A stretch of 64,000 bases of DNA from Ypsolopha sequella (lineage: Eukaryota > Arthropoda > Insecta > Lepidoptera > Ypsolophidae): contig OW203987.1 of NCBI GenBank assembly GCA_934047225.1, positions 31,329,501 through 31,393,500 on the forward strand. The letters are read 5' to 3'. Numbering within the stretch: position 1 is the first letter of the stretch; each line of letters begins with the position of its first letter. Under the pieces are notes generated by a model. That model worked only from the letters and a program-made list of their open reading frames with translations. It was not told where the DNA came from and did not search any database. The translations under genes were made by a program, and so were the position numbers. Below are positions 53,612 through 64,000 of the stretch, piece by piece.

Positions 53612-54390
53612 TAAATTTTTGTCTATATACAGACTATTACGGATCCTCTCATCAGGAGTTAAAAAATAATTATTCATGTGCCATATACGACTAATTATAT
53701 TGTTATTTGCCAACGTCGATAAATTACCACACCATCGAAGCACAACACCAGGAAAGCGAAGGACTAGGATGGCATTAGAGAAATACACTAAGTGGAAATG
53801 AGATACATAAAAACAAGACTTTTAGTGTGTCCAGTATAACTAGACCCTTTGAGAAATTTGAGTACCTATGAATTCATTTTATTGATAATTTTACTTACCT
53901 GTGGAAGGTAATTCTATCTTTTTTATAGCTGGAGCTTCCACAGTATTTTATAGAGCAGTTGCTCATATTGATTGCAAATAATGACAGAAATTGTGAAATT
54001 TTATCATTTGCACACACGTTTGCACCACAGACATTCAAACACAATGGAGGTACGCACAGATCCAGTTTCTGGTCGGTACTGTTTAGTGCGCTCATGCTCG
54101 GATATCCCTTAAATGCGAAAACACAGAAGTGTTGTGAAATCGGATGGACTGGCATGACATCTCTACTCGGGTTGTTTTCCTCTATGCTGATACGTCACGT
54201 ATGACGACCATTATTTACTATTTACACTATTTACTACGTTATTTCTGATGTTTATTTATATTAATGAAAGTCGGTTAAAAATTGTATTTTCTGTAAGTAC
54301 TAGTGCATTTTATTTGCTAAATTTCCAAACTGGCTTCGGGGTGACGGAGCCCCTAAATGTCAACTGCCTAGGGGCCCTGGGTGTCTAAGT
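53612..54390. other. No gene recognised
   Basis: Nothing supported; overlapping short frames on both strands at 53895-54204. Confidence 0.35.
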
Positions 54391-54392
54391 TC

Positions 54393-54660
54393 GGACCTGG
54401 TGGTAGAGCGCTTGCCTGCTAGTGCTAACCCGTGGTGCATATTAATTTGTGTCCGGTCTGCGTGCTTCGAGTTGGTCTACTGCTACTTGTGCCCGGACCG
54501 AAATACGGCGATAGGGCTCACCACCCATCACGTTTGGGACGCAACAATCGTCGGTGTAAAGCGGGTGTACCAAGTGTGGACTGTGACTTGCATTTCACAG
54601 TTTACACCTCTGACACCCTTCGGGGATTCATGTCGTGAAGATATGTTAGCAATAAATGTT
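54393..54660 (+). repeat. SINE-like repeat with tRNA-type promoter words
   Basis: 'ggtggtagagcgcttgcctg' resembles an RNA polymerase III A box and 'gtgcttcgagttggtc', about 60 bases on, a B box. The 3' part 'gtggactgtgacttgcattt', 'cacctctgacacccttcggg' and 'attcatgtcgtga' recurs at 12395-12535 and 60005-60125. A tRNA-derived SINE is inferred. Confidence 0.55.
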
Positions 54661-55960
54661 TCTGGAACATCCACCCAACTTTATTTTCATTTCTGAATAC
54701 TTCTCGCTATTCGTTACTTCTTTTACTAAACCTATTTACAAAGTAAACGATCACCCCAAAAAAGGAGCCTCAAATTGAATTCTCCAATCCAATAGTCATA
54801 AGATCTATAAGAAGCGTATCTGTGATCAGATAACGGGATAGCATCCCCATTCCCCATCCCGCAGCTGAGACGTTGAATTGATGGACTCGGTGATTCAACC
54901 GACGTGTCACATTTGTTGTGGGGGTCCAAAAATATAATTTCGTTAGCCTTCTCTTAGAGACCACGAGGAGCTCCAAGTTTTTATCGAGTTCTCACTTCAG
55001 CTAAAATTATTTTTAATAAGTGATTTTGCAGTTTATTTTATTATGTTAATTGGTTATTGGGTTAAAATGAAACTATGCAAGTTTTTACCCGCGCTATTTT
55101 TGATCCGAATCAAATTATTGTATCGCACTGTATTGTACAGATATGCATTTTGAGTTAAGGGGAACGAAAATACAAACAGAAATAAAATGTCAGCTTTCGG
55201 ATGATTTTGTTGCAATAATCAGGTTACGTATAGCCATGAAAAAAATACATGTTTTTGGTTGAACTTTAAGGTATTCATTTTCCACAAACCATGTTAATCG
55301 ATTCATATTTGTACTGTAAATGAATTTTTTTGTAACCCTCTATTGCACACTTCTTATCGATTTTGTTTCAGGTATCGCTTTCGCGATTTTGTTGGTTTTT
55401 TTTTAATAAAATTAGTGTGAATGATATCTATTCATTTTCCAAATACCACGTTATTCGGGTCAAAAAAAGCACCCCCTTTTTCCAAAAATACGTAAATCCA
55501 CTGATGCAGTCAGCGGCAGCAAGATATTGTCAGTCTACGCCTAGCGTTGGCGCCCGTAAGACGTGGAACCTGTGCCCTTTTTTGCAAGCTATAAATATCT
55601 CCCAAAACTACTTCAAAACACATTGAAATTAATTTTATAAAGTAATATTTCGAGGAGCATCATATTCCTGCCGTTAAAAAATCAACAAAATATGCGTATG
55701 AGTGATTTAGCTACATCGTGCCATAGTCATAACAACAAAACTGAATGAATTTGGAATGAATTCATACTTTTATGCGGGAAAATAATATATGTTACTCTAA
55801 AATAATAATTTTGTGATCGTTATTGAAACCCAAATTAATTTACTTATACTTACTGAGATCTGTAACAAAGGTCAATGACCTTTTCGTGAAATTACCCTCT
55901 AGTATTGGCTCACCATTTCAGGTCCAATAAGTGAAGTTTTTTGCAAATTATATAGGTACA
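54661..55960. other. No gene recognised
   Basis: An 87-codon frame (55363-55626) has no known motif. Confidence 0.35.
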
Positions 55961-55964
55961 CTTA

Positions 55965-57758
55965 CTTGGGATAAATCGCCAAGCATTTAAAATATAGAAA
56001 TTTATTTTGAAATATTTACAGTGCATGGCAAAATTATTAGATCGTAGATAATCCTGTCGGTACATGTTCAGGTTCTGTTACGCAAAATGAAAACAATGAA
56101 ACTCTTTTAGGATTAATTTGTTATCCCTATGTTTGTCTGTCTGTCCGTTTGTCTAGACAATTTTTTCTGGGTAAAATTAATAAATACCAATATAAACGGC
56201 CCTCTATAGAGCTGTAAAAACATACTTTTGACGTTTTTATTTATATTACGTTTTAGGTTTTTATGTTTTTTTTTTTTACGTTTTTCATACAAATTTTCTC
56301 ACTATGAAAATGTAGGGATGAACACTTGAGATAATATTTTGCATTTAAAAGTCAACACAGAAAGGAATTGTTGAACAAATAATGTAAAAAATATGAAAAC
56401 CATGTTGTTCTATTCTAAAGGGATTAATTATCTACTGTTCAATGTGGCGATAGCTTTGTTTATTTTTTCCTTGAATTATTTTTTACTAAGGTAACAAATA
56501 GTTTAATACAAGGTTTTTCTTAAGAGGTCCCTTTACCCCTGTATTTTTCTTAAAATTCATACAATAGGTATAAACCGAATGTGAAAACTACAGCTTATTT
56601 TCTTCATATCTTTTTTCATGAGTATATTCTAGTGACATCTAACTACGTCTCTATACAGCCCAAAAAGCAAAATTTGATAAAACACCATCACAATAGCTGT
56701 CAGGATATCGTCAATATTGCCTCGTTTTTACACAAAGTTTAACAAGTTTGTATATTTTTATCTATACTGGAAATAAAAAAGAGAGAAATACAGGCGTCGT
56801 TCATGTTAAGATGACTAAGTTTACACACTTTGCTAAGTATAAACAATTACCGTTTCATGGAAAACTGTTTTGACCTGAAACCATTTCACAAATTCAATTA
56901 ACTTATTTTGAATATCTTGTCATCTTGCACTTCTTGATGAGAAATACAATTTCTAAATACAACTTTTACAAATAAATTTACAAATAAAAATACAACTTTT
57001 AGTTAAAAGTCTGCTGTATGCATTTACATATTTTTAATTATATTACAATAGTAATAAAATAATTGGCTTATCCGTCGTCGTGATACCAGCCGTAAATTTC
57101 TTAAATAATCTGATATCACGCTTATGGAAAACCCAATTATTTTGAAGATACCATAATATCATTAAAATATGTTTATGCATTTAGCAAACTTTTAACAATA
57201 AATTGTCTTAGCTAAAAGTTGTACTTTACCGTTATAATTATTTCTTAATATTTTGTTACAAATTCGGAGAAATGGCCCTTAAGGAAAACCTTGTATGAAA
57301 ATATTTGTTATCTTTGTAACAAAGAAAAAAAAAATAAACAAAGCTATCGCCACATTGAACAAACAGTAAATTATTAATCCCTTTAGAATAGAAAGATATG
57401 GTTTTATATTTTTTACATTATTTGTTCTACAGTTCCTTTCTGTGCTTTCTTTCAAATGCAAAATATTATGTGAAGTTGATCTCTATATTTTCATAAGGAG
57501 AAATTTTGTATGAAAAAGTTAAACAAAAGGCCATAAAAACGTTATAATATGTATATTTTACAGGGCTGTAAATATTAGCATTTATTGATTTAACCCAGAA
57601 AAATTGCCTAGACAAACGGACAAACAGACAAACATAGGGACAACAAATTAATCCTAAAAGAGTTTTGTTTTTTCATTTTGCGTAAAGGGACCTGAACATT
57701 TCAAACTATGATACAAATAAATTTCTATATTTTAAACACTTGGCGATTTATCCCAAGG
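55965..57758. mobile_element. 1.8-kb palindromic (foldback) structure
   Basis: The left arm from 55965 ('cttgggataaatcgccaag') is complementary to the right arm ending at 57758 for about 540 bp at about 80% identity, including 'ctcttttaggattaatttgtt', 'gtttgtctgtctgtccg' and 'aatgtggcgatagctttgttt'-type blocks. An inner pair, about 56990-57066 with about 57130-57230, and a central 'cgtgatacc..gatatcacg' continue the symmetry. The left arm has roughly 460-495 extra bases (about 56520-56985). No transposase was found. Blocks longer than 20 bases are given here only in part. Confidence 0.82.
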
Positions 57759-57769
57759 GTAAACAGGTG

Positions 57770-59140
57770 TCCCAAAAGTCAACGCTTTCCCTTGGAAGGC
57801 TGGTAGGCCAGCTCATGACTGACCAGAATATCAAATTATGACCTCAGCAAAAAGTAGATAGTCTTCGAGTTGATGGTACTTTTTATAAATTCGAATAGAT
57901 TTTTGAGAGTCAAAGCTAACCAGTTCTAAATTCTAAGAATAAAATTTTTGTTGCGCAACTCTGAATAGTCATGCTATTGATAAAGTCAAAAATAAACCTT
58001 GAAATGCTGTTACATCAGGAAGAAAAATAAAAACCCAATTTATGAGCAATTTTTTGTAATTAGGTTAGTTCGATACCACACCCTGAAAAAAAATGTCCTA
58101 TGTTAGTTTTGCAAATTGTCTTAAATAACGGCTCATCAAATATTATTTTTCAAATGATCTGGCAATTTCTGTGTATTACTTTTGAAAAAAAAGTTATTGC
58201 TATTTCACTACCAAAGGAGCTGCGTATTTTTTTAAATAATTATAATTTAGAATGAAAGAGTGGCGAGCAGAAAAAATATTTGACGTTCATTGGAAATGCC
58301 ATTTAACACGCGTTAGAGTGAGATAAATAGTGACGCTATTTAAAATGAGTTAAACGTGGTTGAATGAGAGAGGCATAATTGATATAGGCTACAGTGAGAT
58401 AGATAGTGACGTGGTGCATTCCTTCTGAGAATATTTGTTAGTTTCCACTTTTTGTAATAACAACTTTAGTAAAAATTTTTTGTAAAGAAATTTTTGGTCC
58501 AATTTATTTTTCCGCAAGTGTAAAACCAGCTCAACGGGCGAAAAATATTTAAAGAATGGGTTATGGTGACAATTAACCGTCACAATATTATTATGTATCT
58601 CTAAAGGAGTGTCTGAAATGTTCCGAGGGTCAACTGATAAATCAAACACTCAAAAAACCACTTTTAGCCGACCATAATAAATTGACGTCCCGACGTGATA
58701 GCAAGTAGGATCAATGCCGTGTGACGATGATCGAAATACACTAATAAATTAGATAAAATAAAATACGTATTACTTTTGACCCTGCCTCGTCCACTCTATT
58801 CGTATTTTTGCTATGGTGACGCGAGCTTAGAGACCGGGACGAATTTCCCCCCGCGCGCTATCGTAAAATAGAATAAGCCACGCCCGGAACTGGTTTTTGT
58901 TTTGGCTATGTCATACTCTTAAGTAAATGAATTACAATGTAAATATATATTTTTGTAATGTTTATACTGTTGACTGGTGGCACTTGATGGAACTTGGAAA
59001 ACATTATTTTTATTTTTATGCAATACTTACAGGAATACGATATAAACACAATTACACATAAATTTCAATGTTACATTAAAACGAATAATTTTTAAACTGA
59101 AAACCACGACGAACAAAATTTTGAATAAAAAAAAAAAAAA
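57770..59140. other. No gene recognised
   Basis: 'gtgtcccaaaagtcaacgct' at ~57768-57787 may begin a dispersed repeat. An 86-codon minus frame at 58389-58649 is lysine-rich with no known motif. About 58780-58880 is GC-richer. Confidence 0.35.
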
Positions 59141-59144
59141 CAAA

Positions 59145-59240
59145 TCAATGGAAATATAATATATTTATTTATGTAATGTAGGTATAACAGATACACTTAT
59201 TACACGTCAGTTTTATTGTCATATAAGTAATAAAATAATG
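59145..59240 (-). repeat. LINE 3'-terminal fragment, copy 2
   Basis: Shares 'atatatttatttatgtaatg' and 'taggtataacagat' and about 80 further bases with 31065-31200. Confidence 0.6.
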
Positions 59241-59538
59241 GTGTTACAATTATTATACATATAAACAACAAAAACAAATAAATACGATATATGTCGACTC
59301 CTTCTATGGAGTCATCATGAGTCGAATTGATTGATTCATAAATAAATGCATAAATAATAAAATTAAAACCCGTTCAAAGTTAAATTAAAAAAATATGTTT
59401 ATTTAAATTAATAATTCTATAACATAAATCTCACTGCAGGCATACTAAAAATATAATTTTTCATTATATTAACTTTTTAAGTTCAATAATATTTTCTATT
59501 TAAGGAAAATTTAAAACATAAGCTTGTAATTCATAACT
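59241..59538. other. AT-rich DNA, nothing recognised
   Basis: Nothing supported. Confidence 0.4.
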
Positions 59539-59541
59539 CAC

Positions 59542-59680
59542 CTAGATCAACAAAGCTCGGTACTGAGGCACAAGTTCCGCGTGTCGCGGTAGGGCGGGCG
59601 GCAACGTTCGCTGCGGGCGGGCGGCTGCCAGGGCGGTGAAAGCCCTACTGATTACTGAGTGGAACGTGAAGCAGTTTTGA
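59542..59680 (-). other. GC-rich segment ending in a consensus splice donor (possible first exon)
   Basis: Read on the minus strand, a CpG-rich block (gggcggg repeats on the plus strand, 59595-59635) runs to 'gatctag|gtgagttatg', a strong AG|GTGAGT donor with the exon ending at 59542. No long frame crosses it; one frame ends with TAG at the junction. A 5' untranslated first exon of a host gene on the minus strand is the likeliest reading, but there is no downstream exon in view. Confidence 0.35.
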
Positions 59681-60004
59681 GAGAAGTCTTCTGTGATTCA
59701 ATGGGCTTTTGTACGTAGTTATCGTGGCGAAGTTAATGGTGATTACAGGCGAGCAAGTTCGCTTTCCGCTCTGTCATTTTCTACAAAAATTTAGCATCAA
59801 AAGAGTTGAAATTAATTTATGCTTAACAGCTTTCTCTATCTTCCGTTAAGGATTTCAAACTACCTATCTGTCAGAAACAGAAACTTGTACAATGCGTAGT
59901 TTAATGTACCATCAGGTACCAAAATCACAATTGAATTTTTGTTCTAGCTTTTTTTACGATTGCACGTATTTTTTAAATAAGGTTATATTTATGTCAAATT
60001 GGGC

Positions 60005-60125
60005 ACCCCAGTGGTCGACTGTTTCGAACGTATATCGACCACTAACCTTGAGGTTGCAAACAACTCTGACACCTCCTCGGAGATTCATACCGCAATACCG
60101 TTTATTACTCGCAATAAAATAAAAA
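60005..60125 (+). repeat. Fragment of the SINE-like repeat
   Basis: 'caactctgacacctcctcgg' + 'agattcatacc' corresponds to the 3' part of the element at 54393-54660. Confidence 0.5.
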
Positions 60126-60575
60126 ATATTTAAAAACCCAAATACTTTGGTGCAACAAACCCTCTGTGCACTCCATCACTACTTTCATGTTTCATATTAT
60201 ATTAATGAAATACTGATTATTAAAATATCCATAAATAAAATTTACTAAAACCAGATTAAACATTGTATTTTAATTAAGTTGGGAATTGGCTTAATCTGTT
60301 TTTCCTGAGAATGTAAACCTTTTCTTACTTATATTCCTAAAACAGGTTTTGCATGTAAAATGATGTAAATGTTTGACTTCTCTAAACTCAGAGAAAATTA
60401 CTTACGTGGTGGTGGCTTTAGGGGCATTAACAGTGAGAAAATACTTTCTATGTTATCTAAATAACTTTGTATAATTAAATAACGCCTGGCTCGCTCAGTC
60501 TACAACAGTTTCAGAATGGGTTAAAATCTTCATTTAGCAAGCATGAAGGTGGCTTGGATCTTGGCGATAAACACA
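60126..60575. other. AT-rich DNA, nothing recognised
   Basis: Nothing supported. Confidence 0.4.
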
Positions 60576-60576
60576 C

Positions 60577-61444
60577 ACATCGTCTCACATATCAGAGCAT
60601 CGTCTCACATATCAGAGCATCGTCTAACATATCAGAGTATCGTCTAACATATCAGAGTATCGTCTAACATATCTCAGAGTATCGTCTAACATATCAGAGT
60701 ATCGTCTAACATATATCAGAGTATCGTCTAACATATCTCAGAGTATCGTCTAACATATCAGAGTATCGTCTAACATATCTCAGAGTATCGCCTAACATAT
60801 CAGAGTATCGTCTAATATATCTCAGAGTATCGTCTAACATATCAGAGTATCGTCTAACATATCAGAGTATCGTCTAACATATCTCAGAGTATCGTCTAAC
60901 ATATCAGAGTATCGTCTAACATATCTCAGAGTACCGTCTAACATATCAGAGTATCGTCTAACATATCAGAGTATCGTCTAACATATCAGAGTATCGTCTA
61001 ACATATCAGAGTATCGTCTAACATATCAGAATATCGTCTAACATATATCAGAGTATCGTCTAACATATCTCAGAGTATCGTCTAACATATCAGAGTATCG
61101 TCTAACATATCTCAGAGTATCGTCTAACATATCAGAGTATCGTCTAACATATCTCAGAGTATCGTCTAACATATCAGAGTATCGTCTAACATATCAGAGT
61201 ATCGTCTAACATATCTCAGAGTATCGTGTAACATATCAGAGTATCGTCTAACATATCTCAGAGTACCGTCTAACATATCAGAGTATCGTCTAACATATCA
61301 GAGTATCGTCTAACATATCAGAGTATCGTCTAACATATCAGAGTATCGTCTAACATATCAGAATATCGTCTAACATATCAGAGTATCGTCTAACATATCA
61401 GAGTATCGTCCAACATATCAGAGTATCGTCTAACATATCAGAAC
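60577..61444 (+). repeat. Tandem array, mixed 20- and 22-bp units, ~41 copies
   Basis: The basic unit is 'atcgtctaacatatcagagt'. About a third of units carry two extra bases (atatcTCagagt or atatATcagagt). Rare variants 'gtaccgtc' and 'gaatatcgtc' each recur ~332 bp apart (60931/61263 and about 61029/61362), so part of the array was duplicated as a block. Confidence 0.97.
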
Positions 61445-61566
61445 TCGGCTTATTTTGTCGTACAATTTAGTACATAGACGACCGTTTTGTAATACATCAT
61501 TAAAAACCTCGATCATTAGTGCAAGATAGTTTCCCTGCAGGTTTTGTTTAAGGCCCCTTCGTCTCA

Positions 61567-61770
61567 GGTGGCCCAGCCATGACCACAACCACAACTCATA
61601 CCTCGCAGCGCTATACTAACGAAACTTCACAAGCCACACGTGCGACAAATTTATATTGTACAATAGACAAAAGTCGACATCATGTGTCTAACAAATATGT
61701 GTACATGGTCCGGACTCCGGACAGCACCTTGTTGTTGTGGGGAGGAAGTGGTCGAGAAGAAGCCAGGTAA
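61567..61770 (+). other. Open segment between splice-like signals (possible exon)
   Basis: 'cccttcgtctcag|gtggccc' resembles an acceptor and 'gaagccag|gtaagatg' at ~61768 is a consensus donor. Between them one frame is open and contains MTTTTTHTSQRYTNETSQ and LLLWGGSGREEAR. The protein resembles nothing I know, so a host exon is possible but unproven. Confidence 0.25.
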
Positions 61771-61800
61771 GATGAGAGGACGCTCGCTACAGTTACCACA

Positions 61801-62100
61801 GAATTCGCTTAGATTAAATTACGTTAAGGTGTGTTAATTCAAAAACCATTTTGATAATTACGTTTAAGAAGCCATATTTTAGAACTTGTGGTCTTAAAAA
61901 CCTTATGATGATGAATATTTTTACGAAAAAGCTGCAACTTCCATCTGCCTTGGTGTGACGTCACCTGAAAATGGCTGTTTAGAAATGTGTCCTTTGCTAT
62001 CAAGATAAATTTATAATAGTTTGCTTCCGACTGATTTGGCAGATGTAGACAGTCAGATGATCAGATGATCAGTAGACAGACAGAGACAGGCCACTTTTTT
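61801..62100 (+). repeat. Dispersed repeat 'attcgcttagatt', copy 2
   Basis: Matches 47096-47375 over its length, including 'atgatgatgaatattttta' and 'gtgtgacgtcac'. It ends in a CAGACAGAGACAGG run next to the following repeat. Confidence 0.8.
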
Positions 62101-63025
62101 AAGGTTCCGTGGTACCTAAAAGGTACAAAAAGAACCTTTATGGTGACACTCTGTTGTCCGTCCATCCGTCCGTCCGTATGTCACAGCCTCATAACTTTAG
62201 CACCGTTAAAGATGAATACATGAAATTTGGCACGAAAATAGTTGTTTCGGATAAAATGTATGTTTTTGAACGTATCCGATAGTGGTCTATGGTATTTTTG
62301 TCTATGGACACTTGGAGCTGTCAAAAACCTCGAAAAGGCCTAATTTGGGAAAGGGATCGCGGTCGATCACAATATTTAATATATTAATGGTTTAATACGA
62401 AGAAAATTGATGTGGACATCTTAAAAAACATTAGTGAGTCAGGGTCTGACAATATTTTGGCGTGAAGGCCACTTTTAGTGTATTTCCTGTGTGTGTGTGA
62501 CATAACCTGTATCCATGCGGTCTCCAACAAATGCAGAACTTTGTCAGGTTACCATTTCTTCTGGGTTTGGATGCATCCAGGTGTAGGTGGGTTGTGTTTA
62601 GATTCTCCGTGAAGGTGAACAACGTGTCACAACACCGGCGCACTTTGGACTCCGCGTACGGAAGGAATTCGTGCTGAGGACGTCATCAAGTACCATTTTC
62701 TGGTAGGAAATTTTGTACTTATTCTTTGTAGCATATCAGCGGATTGAATTTATATGGACGTAGATCTGGGACAGCTTATGGGCCCCTGTTCCAGCTGCTG
62801 ATATCGCCTTTTACCATACAATAGTATTAATTTGAAAAACTTGAAATTGTTCAAAATATTTCCAAAACAAAAGTGAGGAAAATAAAAAATATTATCCTAA
62901 AAATACAATATGGGTACTTATCAAATTGTAGATATTAAAAAGTTAATTGTAAAAATATATACTTTTACTATATTTACTGGCACTGGTTACGAGAAATCTT
63001 TAAAAAACCACAAAAATATGTTTGT
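62100..63025 (-). repeat. Dispersed repeat, interrupted copy
   Basis: 'aaggttccgtggtacctaaa' to 'atgaaatttggca' (62100-62235) and 'ttgaaattgttcaaaatatt' to 'gagaaatctttaaaaaacca' (62838-63015) match consecutive parts of the copy at 41556-42374. About 600 bp of different sequence (about 62240-62830) separates them, so the copy is interrupted or recombined. Confidence 0.7.
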
Positions 63026-64000
63026 GGGGACAGAAAAATAAGTAGTTCGTATTTCAGTTATTTATCAATCAATCAATTTGTGTAGAAAAAACTGTATAGT
63101 ATTCGGCAGACAGATCCTCCTGTACAGTTTTTTGAAAAAATAATTTCTATACCTTTTTGACTTTTAAAGGATTAAACTGATAGAAAGCATGTAAGATATA
63201 TAACATCTCGAGGGCTAAAAGGCAAATAGGTTGAAGCGACATCCAGGGCGAAATTGAGTTATATATATATATATTTGGAATCAGCAATTTTTTCTGCGTC
63301 GTTTGAGACAGGTTTCACGTTCACGCCAATCGGAGTACTTTTTTGTCGCTTCATACATCTAAAATTAAGGCCTTATTTATAAAAACACATGGTTTAACCA
63401 AAGTTAAATACACCAATTTCTAAGCAAAAAGGATAGCAACTGTTAAGTGTAAAGAAGTGTGTAACTTAAACTGGTTTTACTTACCTTACCTCATAATTAG
63501 ACGTCAGTTGAACCCTTATTCTTTACAATATTTTGGTATTATAAGTCGGTGAAATCATTTTTACTCAAACAAAAATAGATAGCATCGTTCCTTAAACATT
63601 TTTTCCTTAAGCAAATTGCTTGACATAACCCTGAATAAAAATTTGATTTTTCTAATATCCATTTCTTTTTATTTTTGGTATTTCCTTTTAGTAACACATT
63701 ATAACATGATTTTTAATTACCTCAGTATCAGGGACTTCACAACCAAATTTAAGCAATTGCTGGATATCATACAGTTTAAACATGATACAGACAACCATAT
63801 AAGTTATTTTACCTTCCTCAGATAAATCAAAAATGGAAGTTAAACTGTTTAGCCTCTTTTAATCAGTCATGTGATAGGGTGATTCAATCATTTTGCTTTA
63901 CACTAAATATTTACCAAATTCAACTTGAAGCTTTTTGCTTTCTTCTAATATTTACTCGCATACCACTTCAAACGTTTTTCCTTTATTTGAAAATGAAAAC
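63026..64000. other. No gene recognised
   Basis: An (AT)n run at ~63259-63273; otherwise ordinary AT-rich sequence. Confidence 0.4.

Noticed and set aside
54393..54470. Functional tRNA gene
   Set aside because: A- and B-box-like words are present but no cloverleaf with matching acceptor stem could be drawn; a SINE head fits better.
58389..58649. 86-codon lysine-rich minus-strand frame
   Set aside because: No known motif; AT-rich DNA easily yields such frames.

Overview
The window looks like intergenic or intronic DNA of a moth or butterfly (Lepidoptera). I recognise the organism group from dispersed repeats typical of lepidopteran genomes: elements that open or close with a 'gtgcgagtc..gactcgc..cttggccg' block and 'gggttccgta'; repeats ending in 'gcgggcaaaagctagt'; 'ttcaaattcaaa' LINE tails; and 'ggacataggcct' repeat ends. 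There are also several decayed Jockey/CR1-type LINEs, RTE-type LINE ends, mariner remnants and hairpin MITEs. I recognise no host protein-coding gene with confidence, and no rRNA or canonical tRNA gene, CRISPR or prokaryotic feature. Three GC-rich or open stretches (about 1-127, 59541-59680 and 61567-61770) end at splice-donor-like sequences and could be host exons, but this is weak.

Layout. 1-3.4 kb: dispersed repeats. 3.7-5.06 kb: 62-bp tandem array grown from an RTE-like 3' end. 5.6-6.4 kb: decayed gene of the 'TGCDTVS/IPPTQ' family with a CXC-like end. 8.0-8.6 kb: LINE remnant, then a 25-bp array. 10.47-11.38 kb: dispersed repeat carrying a palindromic pair of MITEs. 13.07-14.39 kb: 66-bp array. 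15.7-16.3 kb: LINE C-terminal remnant. 18.3-18.6 kb: hairpin MITE. 19.2-20.5 kb: decayed RT. 20.6-23.7 kb: non-LTR element with a C-terminal zinc knuckle and restriction-like endonuclease, split by a 1.2-kb P-superfamily-like insertion. 25.0-29.2 kb: large foldback-like structure whose two arms are tandem arrays of 32-bp and 94-bp units that share a core in opposite orientation. 29.4-29.7 kb: second truncated copy of the restriction-like-endonuclease LINE. 31.9-32.4 kb: second copy of the 10.5-kb repeat. 33.5-37.7 kb: TGTCAAA-rich repeat split by LINE insertions. 39.1-41.0 kb: 23-bp array with about 83 ACGTCA sites. 41.6-44.1 kb: dispersed repeat, MITE, and 39-bp and 26-bp arrays. 45.7-48.8 kb: RTE fragment and two mariner remnants. 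49.0-53.1 kb: LINE with an intact 984-aa endonuclease/reverse transcriptase ORF. 55.97-57.76 kb: 1.8-kb palindrome. 60.6-61.4 kb: 20/22-bp array. 62.1-63.0 kb: another dispersed repeat copy.

The arrays occupy about 11 kb, roughly 17% of the window, and several begin at or inside recognisable transposon ends. The recurring theme is transposon termini seeding tandem amplification. Long open frames inside the arrays, some open in all three frames, are by-products of stop-free monomers, not genes. The only protein-coding sequences I regard as real are transposon-derived.
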